Source: Collinsella sp.
Lineage (GTDB): Bacteria; Actinomycetota; Coriobacteriia; Coriobacteriales; Coriobacteriaceae
Assembly: GCA_019419505.1 (NCBI GenBank)
Contig: DXZS01000025.1
Location: 1-64,000, forward strand
Length of the DNA: 64,000 bases
Direction of reading: 5' to 3'
Below are positions 52,844 through 61,460 of this stretch, piece by piece (the stretch's first letter is position 1; each line of letters begins with the position of its first letter). The notes beneath the pieces were generated by a model. The model ran no database searches. It saw only the letters and a program-made list of their open reading frames with translations, and was not told the origin of the DNA. The position numbers and the translations under genes are program-made.

Positions 52844-53773
52844 ATGAAAATTCCCGTAGATAAGCTGACCCGCGCTTTTAAGATGGGCGCGTCCGTTAAG
52901 AAGGATTCCGATACGCCGGTGCGCGTCTCGGTCTATCTGGATTCGTCCGCCTCGCGCTTTCTGGCCGAGACGGTGCGTGACGCCTTTGTGCCGCAGACGA
53001 CCTCGGGCATTGTGCGCGTCGAGCGTCTGGGGGAGGAGCGAATTGCTCCAAAGACCGATACCGATGTGGTGCTGGTGCTCTCGTGTGGTTCCGACCGCTT
53101 GGAGAGTGCCGTGCAGGAGCTCGTGATCGCCGGCGCGCCCGTGTGCGTGCTTGCCGAGTCTGCTGTGGAGGTGCCGTTTATCGAGGAGTCCACGCCCATG
53201 CTCGGCGTGGTAGCGGCAATCGATAAGACGTATCTGCTCGAGACGCTTGCCCGCTGGATTCTCGATCGCACCGACAAGGAAACGGCTTTTGCGGCGAACT
53301 TTGCCTTCATGCGCATCGCGGCGGCCAACCGTATCATCACCTCGTGCGCGCTCACCAATATGGCGACCGGTGCACTGGTGTTTTTGCCGGGCGCCGATTA
53401 TCCCGTTATGGCGCTGGCGCAGGTGGGCATGCTCTTTGAGCTCGCTGCCGTCTTTGGACGCGGCATTAAACCCGAGCGTGGCTACGAGGTCGCGGGCGTG
53501 CTTGCCGGCGGTCTTGTGATTCGCGCGGTCACCCGCGCGCTCGTCAAGCAGACGCCGCATATTGGGTTTGCCGTCAAGGCGCTCACTGCTGCCGCGGGCA
53601 CCTATGGCATGGGCCGTGCGCTCGTTTCGCTCTACGAGCGCGATGTCGACTACAGCCGTGCCAATGAGGTGGTCACTGCCACGTTTTCCCGCGTTCGCGA
53701 TCTTGTGACCACGGTCGCGGGCGCTACCCGTCCTATGGCGTCCTACCAGGACGCATCAGATCTCGCTGCTTAG
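52844..53773 (+). CDS. DUF697-like membrane-associated protein
   Basis: 309 residues. Residues ~25-120 form an alpha/beta domain. Residues ~145-280 show the DUF697/YcjF pattern: paired hydrophobic segments (TNMATGALVFLPGADYPVMA, AGVLAGGLVIRAVTRALV) and ending GMGRALVSLYER. No nucleotide-binding loop is seen in this protein, so any GTPase partner would be encoded elsewhere. Function unknown. It is placed between rodA and a radical SAM gene in what looks like one transcript. Confidence 0.7.
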   Translation: MKIPVDKLTRAFKMGASVKKDSDTPVRVSVYLDSSASRFLAETVRDAFVPQTTSGIVRVERLGEERIAPKTDTDVVLVLSCGSDRLESAVQELVIAGAPVCVLAESAVEVPFIEESTPMLGVVAAIDKTYLLETLARWILDRTDKETAFAANFAFMRIAAANRIITSCALTNMATGALVFLPGADYPVMALAQVGMLFELAAVFGRGIKPERGYEVAGVLAGGLVIRAVTRALVKQTPHIGFAVKALTAAAGTYGMGRALVSLYERDVDYSRANEVVTATFSRVRDLVTTVAGATRPMASYQDASDLAA

Positions 53774-53783
53774 GGGTTTTCCG

Positions 53784-55661
53784 TTGCGCGTTCCGTACCA
53801 AGATTGTTTTCATTTAATTGAGCCGTTGCTCGCCAAGGTCGAGAAGCCGAGCCGCTATATCGATCACGAGTGGGGCACGCTTTCCAAGGCCGATGCCGAA
53901 TACCGTTGCTGCCTGATCTACCCGGATGTGTACGAGGTTGGTCTGCCCAACCAGGGCATCGCCATCCTCTACAACATCCTTAACCAGGCCGAGGGCATCT
54001 CCTGCGAGCGCGGCTATGTGCCGTGGCCCGATATGGGTGACGCCATGCGCGAGGCGGGCATTCCACTGCTGTCGCTCGAGGGTGCAGCGCCGGTCGCTTC
54101 GTTTGATATCGTCGGCCTGCATGTGCCGCACGAGATGGCGGTGACGAACTTCCTCGAGGCTCTCGACCTCGCTGGCATTCCGCTGTTAGCGGCCGACCGA
54201 GGTGAAGACGACCCCATCATCATCGCCGGCGGCCCCTCGGTGTACAACCCCGAGCCGTACGCGGCCTTCTTCGATGCCATCCTCATCGGTGAGGGCGAGG
54301 AATCGCTGCTCGAGACCTGCCAGCTGCATCGCCGCCTGCGTGACGAAGGAGTCCCGCGCGCGCAGATTGTTGAGCAGCTTGCATCCATTGCCGGCAACTA
54401 CGTGCCGTCACTCTATGAGGTTCGTCATGACGAGCCCTGCTCGCCGCATGGCTACACCGTGCCACGTGAGGGCAAGGATGCGCCGACCGTGGTCTACAAG
54501 CGCGTCGTCGAGGATTTCGGCGCCACGAATCCGCTGTCGCAGTCGTGCGTGCCCTATGCGCAGCTGGTTCACGACCGCCTGTCTATCGAGATCCTGCGCG
54601 GCTGCGCCCGCGGCTGTCGTTTTTGCCAGGCCGGCATGACGTATCGCCCGGTGCGCGAGCGCTCGACCGACCAGATCGTCTCGTCGGTGATTCAGGGCCT
54701 GGAAAAGACTGGCTATGACGAGGTGTCGCTGACCTCGCTCTCCACGACCGACCACTCCTGCATTCGCGACGTGCTCGGCAGGCTCAACCGTCGCCTGGAG
54801 GATACGGGTATTCGCGTGTCTATTCCGTCGCAGCGCCTGGATTCGTTTGGCGTGGATATGGCCGAGTCGGTCGCCGGCGAAAAGAAGGGCGGACTGACGT
54901 TCGCGCCCGAGGCCGGCAGCCAGCGCATGCGCGACATCATTAACAAGAACGTGACCGAGGAGGACCTGGACCGTGCGGCCAAGGCGGCCTTCGAGGCCGG
55001 TTGGAACCGCATGAAGCTCTACTTTATGATGGGCCTTCCCGGCGAGCGCGATGAGGACATCGTGGCCATCGCCAATCTGGCCGATCACGTGCTGGAGCTC
55101 GGTCGTTCCGTGGTGCCCAAGGCTCGTCGCGGCTCGATTTCGGTGTCGATCTCGGTTTCGGTCTTTATCCCCAAGGCTGCCACGCCGTTCCAGTGGTGCC
55201 CGCAGCTCGACTACGACGACGTCAAGCGTCGCCAGAAGCTGCTTATCACGAGCGTTCGCAACCGTGCCGTCCGCGTGCATTACCACGATGCCGAGACCTC
55301 GCTCATCGAGGCCGCGCTTTCCCGCGCCGGTCGTGACATGACGCCCGTCATCATCGATGCTTGGCGCTCGGGCTCTCGCTTTGACGCCTGGGTAGAGCAT
55401 TTCTCGCTCGATAACTGGAAGGAAGCTGCTGCCAAAAACGGCATCGACCTCAATGAGCTCGTGCACCTGCCCTACGAGTTGGACTGGCGCCTGCCGTGGG
55501 AGCACGTGAGCCCCGGCTGCACGCGCGGCTTCCTCGAGCGCGAGTACCGTCGCTCGCTCGAGGGCGTCACGACTCCCGACTGTACCCGCACGTCGTGCAC
55601 CGGCTGCGGGATCTGCCCCACGCTCCACGCCAAGAATGTATTGATGGGTGATCGCGCATGA
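53784..55661 (+). CDS. Radical SAM protein with B12-binding-like N-terminus (TIGR03960 type)
   Basis: 625 residues; TTG start with AGGGG upstream. Residues ~30-200 resemble a cobalamin-binding-like Rossmann domain (YPDVYEVGLPNQGIAILY). The radical SAM core has RGCARGCRFCQAG, the CxxxCxxC iron-sulfur site, and GLPGERDEDI. The C-terminus has a second Cys cluster (CTRTSCTGCGIC). The family occurs with the DUF2344 protein encoded next and often precedes rplU-rpmA, as here. The reaction is not known to me; RNA or ribosome modification is a guess from context. Confidence 0.88.
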   Translation: MRVPYQDCFHLIEPLLAKVEKPSRYIDHEWGTLSKADAEYRCCLIYPDVYEVGLPNQGIAILYNILNQAEGISCERGYVPWPDMGDAMREAGIPLLSLEGAAPVASFDIVGLHVPHEMAVTNFLEALDLAGIPLLAADRGEDDPIIIAGGPSVYNPEPYAAFFDAILIGEGEESLLETCQLHRRLRDEGVPRAQIVEQLASIAGNYVPSLYEVRHDEPCSPHGYTVPREGKDAPTVVYKRVVEDFGATNPLSQSCVPYAQLVHDRLSIEILRGCARGCRFCQAGMTYRPVRERSTDQIVSSVIQGLEKTGYDEVSLTSLSTTDHSCIRDVLGRLNRRLEDTGIRVSIPSQRLDSFGVDMAESVAGEKKGGLTFAPEAGSQRMRDIINKNVTEEDLDRAAKAAFEAGWNRMKLYFMMGLPGERDEDIVAIANLADHVLELGRSVVPKARRGSISVSISVSVFIPKAATPFQWCPQLDYDDVKRRQKLLITSVRNRAVRVHYHDAETSLIEAALSRAGRDMTPVIIDAWRSGSRFDAWVEHFSLDNWKEAAAKNGIDLNELVHLPYELDWRLPWEHVSPGCTRGFLEREYRRSLEGVTTPDCTRTSCTGCGICPTLHAKNVLMGDRA

Positions 55662-56470
55662 GTGAGCGCCTGACCGACAACCCCTCGCTCTTTAGACTTC
55701 GTGTTCGCTATGGCAAGCGCGATCGCCTTAAGTACCTGGGCCATCTCGAAGTAATCCATACCATTGAGCGCATCGTGCGCCGTGCGGGACTTCCCTATGC
55801 CGTCACGCAGGGCTTCTCTCCGCACATGCGCGTGGGCTTCTCTTCGGCGCTGCCGGTGGGTACGTCGTCGACCTGCGAGTGGTATGACCTGTTTATGACC
55901 GAGTTCGTGGCGCTCGACGAGGCGTTTGGGCGCCTGGCTGCGGCGTCTCCGGCCGATCTGGCGCCCATCGAGGCGGCGTACATCGACGTGCGCACGCCGG
56001 CGTTGACGGCGCAGCTCACGCGCCTGTCGTATCGCATCGACCTGCACTTGGATCCCGAGGCGCCCGTAAGCGCCGACGAGGTGCGTCGTGCGATCGACAC
56101 GCTGCGCGCGGGCCACGGCATCGACTACGCGCGCGGCAAAAAGAGCAAGCGCTTGGATTTGGATCACACGCTCGTGGGCTATGAGCTCACGGCGGGGGAG
56201 CGCCCGGACCATTTTGTGCTCATGCTCGACACCCATGCCGACAACGAGGGCTCCATGCGTCCGGAAATTTTGCTTTCTGCTGCTGATGTTTTGTTGCAGG
56301 GCTTGACCCCGGGCGTGGATGCACCTATTGTTTCCACCGGTATGCAAGACCTCGTGACCATCTGCTCCTACGATGTCGAGCGTCAGAATCAAGCATGCGA
56401 GGACGACGAGGGCCGACTCGTCAGCCCCATACCTGTGCGAACTTGTGGATTTGCTCCACATACTCGTTGA
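55658..56470 (+). CDS. TIGR03936/DUF2344 radical SAM-linked protein
   Basis: 270 residues. The ATGA overlap with the previous gene shows tight coupling. The start RLRVRYGKRDRLKYLGHLEV and QGFSPHMRVGFSSALPVG are family motifs. It resembles a C-terminal domain that is fused to the radical SAM protein in some species, so the two probably act as a complex. The rplU promoter overlaps its last codons. Confidence 0.85.
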   Translation: MSERLTDNPSLFRLRVRYGKRDRLKYLGHLEVIHTIERIVRRAGLPYAVTQGFSPHMRVGFSSALPVGTSSTCEWYDLFMTEFVALDEAFGRLAAASPADLAPIEAAYIDVRTPALTAQLTRLSYRIDLHLDPEAPVSADEVRRAIDTLRAGHGIDYARGKKSKRLDLDHTLVGYELTAGERPDHFVLMLDTHADNEGSMRPEILLSAADVLLQGLTPGVDAPIVSTGMQDLVTICSYDVERQNQACEDDEGRLVSPIPVRTCGFAPHTR

Positions 56471-56495
56471 CGGGGGTATTTTCGCCTGCTACTAT
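56467..56495 (+). promoter_or_regulatory. Promoter of rplU-rpmA
   Basis: TTGACG (56467-56472), a 17-base spacer, and TACTAT (56490-56495). Start of transcription would be near 56502, giving a leader of about 36 bases. Confidence 0.6.
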
Positions 56496-56537
56496 ATTCG
56501 GCTGTTGCACTAACTGATGCATGAAGGGCAAGTAAAC

Positions 56538-56912
56538 ATGTACGTAATCGTTAACACGGGCGGCAAGCAGTACAAGGTCGCCACCGACGATGTCATCACC
56601 GTCGAGAAGATCGAGGGCAATGAGGGCGACAAGGTCACCCTGCCGGTTATCTTCCTCAACGATGGTAAGAAGATCGTCACCGATCCCGACAAGCTGGCCA
56701 AGGCCAAGGTTACCGCTCAGATCGTTGAGCAGTTCAAGGGCGAGAAGCAGCTGGTCTTCAAGTTCCACAAGCGCAAGCGCTATCGTCGTCTGAAGGGTCA
56801 CCGTCAGCAGCTCACCAAGCTGAAGATCGTGAAGGTTCAGGCTACCTCCCGCGCCAAGAAGGCTGTCAAGGCAGAGGCTGAGGCTGTTGCCGAGGCTCCC
56901 GTCGCCGAGTAG
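56538..56912 (+). CDS. rplU: Ribosomal protein L21
   Basis: 124 residues from ATG 56538; an earlier ATG at 56517 is less likely because L21 proteins begin M-Y-V/A-I. MYVIVNTGGKQYKVATDD and FKFHKRKRYRRLKGHRQQLT are diagnostic. A tail of ~20 Ala/Glu-rich residues extends beyond the usual ~103. Followed by rpmA after 33 bases. Confidence 0.95.
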   Translation: MYVIVNTGGKQYKVATDDVITVEKIEGNEGDKVTLPVIFLNDGKKIVTDPDKLAKAKVTAQIVEQFKGEKQLVFKFHKRKRYRRLKGHRQQLTKLKIVKVQATSRAKKAVKAEAEAVAEAPVAE

Positions 56913-56945
56913 ATTACACTCGTAACGAAAGAGTAGGTATACACA

Positions 56946-57203
56946 ATGGCACACAAAAAAGGACTCGGTTCCTCCCGTAATGGCCGTGACTCCCGCGGTC
57001 AGCGCCTTGGCACGAAGCGCTATGCCGGCCAGACGGTAACCACGGGCACGATTCTCGTCCGTCAGCACGGCACGCACATCCACCCGGGTGAGAACGTTGG
57101 CCGTGGTAAGGACGACACGCTGTTCGCGCTGGTCGACGGTACCGTTGAGTTCCACAAGGGTATCAAGCACAGGGTCAGCGTACGCCCGCTCGCGAACGCG
57201 TAA
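56946..57203 (+). CDS. rpmA: Ribosomal protein L27
   Basis: 85 residues. MAHKKGLGSSRNGRDS is the mature L27 start with no cleavable N-terminal extension, unlike Firmicutes. It completes the rplU-rpmA pair, then a terminator. Confidence 0.97.
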   Translation: MAHKKGLGSSRNGRDSRGQRLGTKRYAGQTVTTGTILVRQHGTHIHPGENVGRGKDDTLFALVDGTVEFHKGIKHRVSVRPLANA

Positions 57204-57228
57204 TTCACCCTTCATAGAGCACATATGT

Positions 57229-57272
57229 GGGAGGCACTTGAGTTTTAGGATTCAAGGGTCTCCCTCTTTTTT
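57229..57272 (+). terminator. Terminator after rpmA
   Basis: A 13-bp stem with two mismatches (57229-57241 / 57252-57264) is followed by TCTTTTTT. The obgE ribosome site AGGAGG comes right after it, so obgE may be reached by partial read-through. Confidence 0.8.
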
Positions 57273-57288
57273 GTAGGAGGCGATTCTG

Positions 57289-58755
57289 TTGTCACAGTTC
57301 ACCGATATCAGCCGCATTAACGTGTGCGGCGGCGACGGCGGAGCCGGATGCATGTCGTTTAGGCGCGAGGCATTTGTCCCCAAGGGCGGCCCCGATGGCG
57401 GCGACGGCGGTCGTGGCGGCAATGTCGTCATCCAGGCCGATGCTCAGCTGTCTTCGCTGATCGATTACCGCTTTAAGCATCACTTTCGCGCCGAGCGCGG
57501 CACGCACGGGCAGGGTGCCCGTCGTAACGGCAAGAGCGGCGAGGACCTGATTCTCAAGGTCCCTATGGGTACCGTGGTGCGCGAGCTCGATCCCGAGACG
57601 CAGACCCCGATGTTTGAGATTGCCGACCTGGTGCACGACGGCGAGCGCGTCGTCGTGGCGCCCGGCGGTGCCGGCGGTCTGGGCAACACGCACTTTGTGA
57701 CGTCGGTGCGTCGCGCTCCGGCCTTTGCCCAGTTGGGCGAACCGGCCGAGGAGCACTGGATCGAGCTCGAGATGAAGCTTATGGCCGATGCCGCGCTCGT
57801 GGGCTTTCCCTCCGTGGGTAAGTCATCGCTCATCGCGCGCATGAGTGCCGCCCGTCCCAAGATTGCTGACTACCCGTTTACCACGCTCGTGCCGAACCTC
57901 GGCATGGTGCGTGCCGGTGAATATTCTTACGTCGTTGCCGACGTCCCCGGTCTTATCGAAGGCGCGAGCGAGGGTAAGGGCCTGGGTCACCAGTTCCTGC
58001 GCCACATTGAGCGTACGGCCCTGATCATGCACGTCGTCGACATGACGGGTGGTTTTGAGGATCGCGACCCGGTCGAGGATTACCACATCATCAACCGTGA
58101 GCTCGAGCAGTATGGCGCCGAGCTTTCGGAGCGTCCGCAGATCGTCGTTGCCAACAAGTGCGATGCGCCGGGCACGGCCGACAAGATTGCCGACCTCAAG
58201 CGCGCAGCGCTCGACGACGGACATATGTTCTTTGCCGTGTCTGCCGTGACGGGCGCCGGCCTCAACACGCTGATGCTTGCCGTGGGCGAGCAGGTGGCTA
58301 AGCTGCGCGCCGAGTTGGCTGTCTCGGATGAGCCGGTCGTTCTGCGCGACGATGAGTGGGAGCGCCGTCGCCTGCAGCGTGAGAAGCGTTTCCGCATTGT
58401 TCAGGAAGAGCCCGGTGCCTTCCGCGTGGTCGGTCGTGCCATCGAGCGCATGGTCATCCAGACCGACTGGGAAAACGAGGAAGCCGTCATTTACCTGCAG
58501 CATAAGTTTGCGCGTATGGGTGTTGACGACGCGCTCGAGAAGGCCGGTTGCCGTGCGGGCGACGAGGTCCGCATTTGCCAGCGCGCCTTTGACTTTGAGG
58601 GCGCCGAGGACTTCTCGGAGTACGAGGAGCTCGAGGATGCTGGCGAGGACGTTGCCGTTGAAGCCATTGACGTGGCCGATGCTGCGGATGAGGGAGTCGA
58701 GGTTGTCGATGCGGCGGATGCCGCGGGCGATGCCGAGACCTCGGAGGGCGAGTAA
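57289..58755 (+). CDS. obgE: Obg family GTPase
   Basis: 488 residues; TTG start 8 bases after AGGAGG. The Obg glycine-rich domain (~1-158; GGDGGAGCMSFRRE), the G domain (GFPSVGKSS, DVPGLIEGASEG, NKCD), and an OCT domain (~350-425) are all present. An acidic Asp/Ala/Val-rich tail (~435-488) follows. It acts in 50S assembly and stress control. Confidence 0.96.
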   Translation: MSQFTDISRINVCGGDGGAGCMSFRREAFVPKGGPDGGDGGRGGNVVIQADAQLSSLIDYRFKHHFRAERGTHGQGARRNGKSGEDLILKVPMGTVVRELDPETQTPMFEIADLVHDGERVVVAPGGAGGLGNTHFVTSVRRAPAFAQLGEPAEEHWIELEMKLMADAALVGFPSVGKSSLIARMSAARPKIADYPFTTLVPNLGMVRAGEYSYVVADVPGLIEGASEGKGLGHQFLRHIERTALIMHVVDMTGGFEDRDPVEDYHIINRELEQYGAELSERPQIVVANKCDAPGTADKIADLKRAALDDGHMFFAVSAVTGAGLNTLMLAVGEQVAKLRAELAVSDEPVVLRDDEWERRRLQREKRFRIVQEEPGAFRVVGRAIERMVIQTDWENEEAVIYLQHKFARMGVDDALEKAGCRAGDEVRICQRAFDFEGAEDFSEYEELEDAGEDVAVEAIDVADAADEGVEVVDAADAAGDAETSEGE

Positions 58756-58758
58756 GCC

Positions 58759-59436
58759 ATGTCGCTGCGCGGTGGAATCGGTCTGCCCGAGCTTCCTCTA
58801 GAGGACGGGCAGGAGTTTAGGCTCGGCATTATGGGTGGCACCTTTGATCCCATCCATTACGGGCACCTGGTGACCGCCGAGCAGGCGCGCGAGTCGCTCG
58901 ACTTGGACGCTGTGCTCTTTATGCCGGCGGGCTCTCCTGCCTTTAAGCTTGACAAGCCGGTGACGCCTGCCGAGGACCGTTATGCCATGACGGTCCTCGC
59001 CACCGCCGCGAACCCGGCCTTTTTGGCGAGCCGGTTCGAGATCGACCGTCCGGGTGTAACCTATACGGCCGATACGCTTCATGCCCTTCGCGACTTTTAC
59101 CCGTCGCAGGTAAAGCTCTACTTTATTACGGGCGCCGACGCGATTATCGATATTGTGACTTGGCATGATGCCGAACGAATCGCTGAGCTTGCTACCTTTA
59201 TTGCGGCGACGCGACCGGGCTTTGATATCGATACGGCGCGTGCCCGAATCAAAGAGTCGGGGCTGCCGTTCGACGTGCGCTATATTCAGATTCCGGCGCT
59301 GGCGATCAGCTCGACGAACATTCGCAAGCGTGTTGCCCGCGGTATGAGCGTGCGCTATCTTACGAGCGAGTCCGTGCTCGGCTACATTCGCAAACGCAGG
59401 CTATATGCCGATTTGGGCCAAGAAGATTTTGAGTGA
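58759..59436 (+). CDS. nadD: Nicotinate-nucleotide adenylyltransferase
   Basis: 225 residues. GIMGGTFDPIHYGHL (nucleotidyl transfer) and ISSTNIRKRV are diagnostic. It makes deamido-NAD from nicotinate mononucleotide. The N-terminus is ~20 residues longer than usual before the first motif, so a later start is possible. Three bases after obgE. Confidence 0.94.
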   Translation: MSLRGGIGLPELPLEDGQEFRLGIMGGTFDPIHYGHLVTAEQARESLDLDAVLFMPAGSPAFKLDKPVTPAEDRYAMTVLATAANPAFLASRFEIDRPGVTYTADTLHALRDFYPSQVKLYFITGADAIIDIVTWHDAERIAELATFIAATRPGFDIDTARARIKESGLPFDVRYIQIPALAISSTNIRKRVARGMSVRYLTSESVLGYIRKRRLYADLGQEDFE

Positions 59437-59448
59437 TGGGGGTCTACG

Positions 59449-60057
59449 TTGTCGGTAGAGGATCAGTTTGAGGGCGATGAGCGCGCGCTGCTCAAGCGCA
59501 TTCAAGAGCTGCTCGATGTTCGCATGAAGGATAAGCGCAAGCGCTATGTGCATTCGCTGGGTGTTGCCGAGACCGCACTTCATCTGGCCGAGGTCTACGG
59601 CGTTGACCGCTTTGATGCCGCTGCTGCCGGTCTGATCCACGACTGGGACAAAGTGCTCTCCGACGACGAGCTGGTTACGCGCGCTCTGCATTACGGCATT
59701 AAGATTGCCGGCTCTCCTTCCGCCGCGACGCCGCTTTTGCATGGCCCTGTTGCCGCCTATGAACTTCCGCAGCTTTTTCCCGAACTGTCGCCGGCCGTTT
59801 TCCAGGCTGTCGACCGTCATACCGTGGGTGCCTGTGACATGACGCCGCTCGATATGGTGGTCTTTGTGGCCGATGCCATCGAGCCCAACCGCCACGGCGA
59901 CTATGCGCATGCCCTGCGCGAGATGGTGGGGGAGTCGACGCTCGATGAGTTGTTCTTCTCCTGTTTTGCGCAGGGTCTGGTCTATGTGATCCAGTCCGGG
60001 CGCTATCTTTATCCCACGGCTATTACGATTTACAACCATTACGCCCAGCTGCGCTAG
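59449..60057 (+). CDS. yqeK: YqeK family HD phosphohydrolase
   Basis: 202 residues; TTG start with GGGGGT upstream. HD-domain residues in RYVHSLGVAETA, GLIHDWDK, HGPVAA, RHTVGACDMTPLD and ADAIEPNR match YqeK, a diiron enzyme that hydrolyses Ap4A symmetrically. It follows nadD as in many Gram-positives. Confidence 0.9.
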   Translation: MSVEDQFEGDERALLKRIQELLDVRMKDKRKRYVHSLGVAETALHLAEVYGVDRFDAAAAGLIHDWDKVLSDDELVTRALHYGIKIAGSPSAATPLLHGPVAAYELPQLFPELSPAVFQAVDRHTVGACDMTPLDMVVFVADAIEPNRHGDYAHALREMVGESTLDELFFSCFAQGLVYVIQSGRYLYPTAITIYNHYAQLR

Positions 60058-60084
60058 CTCGGGCTGTCTAGAAAGAGGTATTCC

Positions 60085-60540
60085 ATGGCCGACGAGACCA
60101 TGACCGGCGAGCAGATTCTTGAAGGTGTGGAGCACAAGAGTTTCGTTGCCACGTCCGACCGCACTGCCGCCTCGCTGTCCGCGAGCGGTGTCGCTGCCGA
60201 GGATGTCGCCCGCGCCGCCGCGCAGGCCGCCTACGACAAGAAGGGCGAGGACGTTCAGGTGCTCGACCTGACCGAGCTTTCCGACGTATGCGACTACTTT
60301 GTGCTTGCCACCGGTACCAACAACCGCCAGGTCGATTCTATCGTCGACGAGATCGAGGAGAAGGTCGCCGAGGCTTGCGGCGAGCACCCGTTCTCCATCG
60401 AGGGTCGCGAGCAGAAGACTTGGATGCTCATGGACTACGGTTCGGTTGTCGTCCACGTCTTCACTCCCGAAGCCCGCGACTTCTACTGCCTCGAGAAACT
60501 CTGGGGCGACGCCCCCCAGCTCCCCCTCAACCTCCTCTAA
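60085..60540 (+). CDS. rsfS: Ribosome silencing factor RsfS
   Basis: 151 residues. LDLTELSDVCDYFVLATGTNNRQVDSI and YGSVVVHVF are the Iojap/RsfS pattern. It binds L14 and blocks subunit joining under starvation. About 45 extra residues precede the conserved domain, so a later start may be used. The TAA stop forms the outer edge of the RAYT element. Confidence 0.93.
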   Translation: MADETMTGEQILEGVEHKSFVATSDRTAASLSASGVAAEDVARAAAQAAYDKKGEDVQVLDLTELSDVCDYFVLATGTNNRQVDSIVDEIEEKVAEACGEHPFSIEGREQKTWMLMDYGSVVVHVFTPEARDFYCLEKLWGDAPQLPLNLL

Positions 60541-60574
60541 ATGATTTTTCTGGGACGGGGATAAAAAAATCATT
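60540..60574 (+). repeat. REP-like palindrome, left end
   Basis: Begins AATGATT and ends AATCATT, with the core GGACGGGGAT. It matches the reverse complement of 61426-61460 at 28 of 35 positions; five of the seven differences are one A/T-run inversion. Confidence 0.85.
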
Positions 60575-60585
60575 CCTACCGTTCA

Positions 60586-60622
60586 CCGAACCGCTCATCT
60601 TTGTTGGGCGGTTCGGTTTTTT
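60586..60622 (+). terminator. Terminator after rsfS, inside the element
   Basis: A perfect 9-bp stem (CCGAACCGC / GCGGTTCGG) with a 13-base loop is followed by six T. It ends the obgE-nadD-yqeK-rsfS transcript and isolates the transposase gene from it. Confidence 0.92.
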
Positions 60623-60677
60623 CTTTTTCCTCCTTTTGTATGCTGTAGCTATTGCAGACTCGGAAGGGAGGGCTTCG

Positions 60678-61418
60678 ATGACTCGCGTTGCCCGTGTGTT
60701 ATCCGAACTCGGCCATTATCACGTCATGCTCAAGGGTTGTGCCGCCCAGCTGATCTTTGAGGACGATGACGACCGCCTTTATTTTCTCAATCTATTAAAT
60801 AGGCGATTTAGGTCCGCTCACATTCGTTTGCTGGCCTGGTGCCTCATGGACAATCATGTTCACCTGCTGTTTGATGACCCCGATAATCAGATGAGCGTTT
60901 CCATGCATGCGATTGATACGGCATATGCGAAACACTTTAATCAAAAAACCGGTCGCCGCGGACCGGTGTTCCAGGAACGATTTAAGAGCGTGATCATTTC
61001 TGACGATGAGCAGCTGCTCCGTTGCGTTCGATATATCCATGACAACCCTGCAAAGGCTGGAATTTCTTCTGCTCCTCTTTATCGTTGGAGCAGCTTCCAC
61101 GAGTATTTCTCTCATCCCGAGATTTGCGATTGTGACGGTGTCCTCGATCTGTTTGGGGGTACGGAGGCGTTTTATCTTGCGAGCACCGACGGCAAACCTA
61201 ATTCCTATTTTATGCCCGAAGGTAAGCATATTTCCGATATGGATGCGCTAGAAGTTGCCCAGGCTCTTTTGGATCCGCATGAGCCTTATCAACTTAAATC
61301 TTTGCCGAAATCAGAGCGTAATCGTCTTCTGGCAGTGTTGAGGCATCGGGGGTTTACGATTGACCAGATTGCGCGCCTGACGGGAATCGGGACCAATATC
61401 ATTCAAAGAGCGAAATGA
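60678..61418 (+). CDS. REP-associated tyrosine transposase (Y1/HUH family)
   Basis: 246 residues from ATG 60678 (GGAAGGGAGG upstream). The frame is open far upstream, but that part overlaps rsfS. The HUH motif is NHVHLL and the catalytic Tyr is in RCVRYIHDNP. GPVFQERFKS is also typical. The C-terminus (~215-246; VLRHRGFTIDQIARLTGIG) looks like a helix-turn-helix, possibly for palindrome recognition. The enzyme should nick single-stranded DNA at REP hairpins, such as those that flank it. Confidence 0.9.
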   Translation: MTRVARVLSELGHYHVMLKGCAAQLIFEDDDDRLYFLNLLNRRFRSAHIRLLAWCLMDNHVHLLFDDPDNQMSVSMHAIDTAYAKHFNQKTGRRGPVFQERFKSVIISDDEQLLRCVRYIHDNPAKAGISSAPLYRWSSFHEYFSHPEICDCDGVLDLFGGTEAFYLASTDGKPNSYFMPEGKHISDMDALEVAQALLDPHEPYQLKSLPKSERNRLLAVLRHRGFTIDQIARLTGIGTNIIQRAK

Positions 61419-61425
61419 CGCTCCA

Positions 61426-61460
61426 AATGATTAAAAAATCCCCGTCCTAGAATAATCATT
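61426..61460 (-). repeat. REP-like palindrome, right end
   Basis: Inverted counterpart of 60540-60574. It contains the dinB stop codon (61456-61458) and lies 7 bases after the transposase stop, so it may also serve as a weak bidirectional terminator. Confidence 0.85.

Larger units (their letters stand above)
60540..61460 (+). mobile_element. RAYT-like element bounded by inverted palindromes
   Basis: A single HUH transposase gene lies between two inverted, related 35-bp palindromes. The left one begins in the rsfS stop codon and the right one contains the dinB stop codon, so the element fills exactly the gap between two convergent genes. No target duplication can be recognised. It may be a domesticated or recently inserted REP-associated unit. 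Confidence 0.7.
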
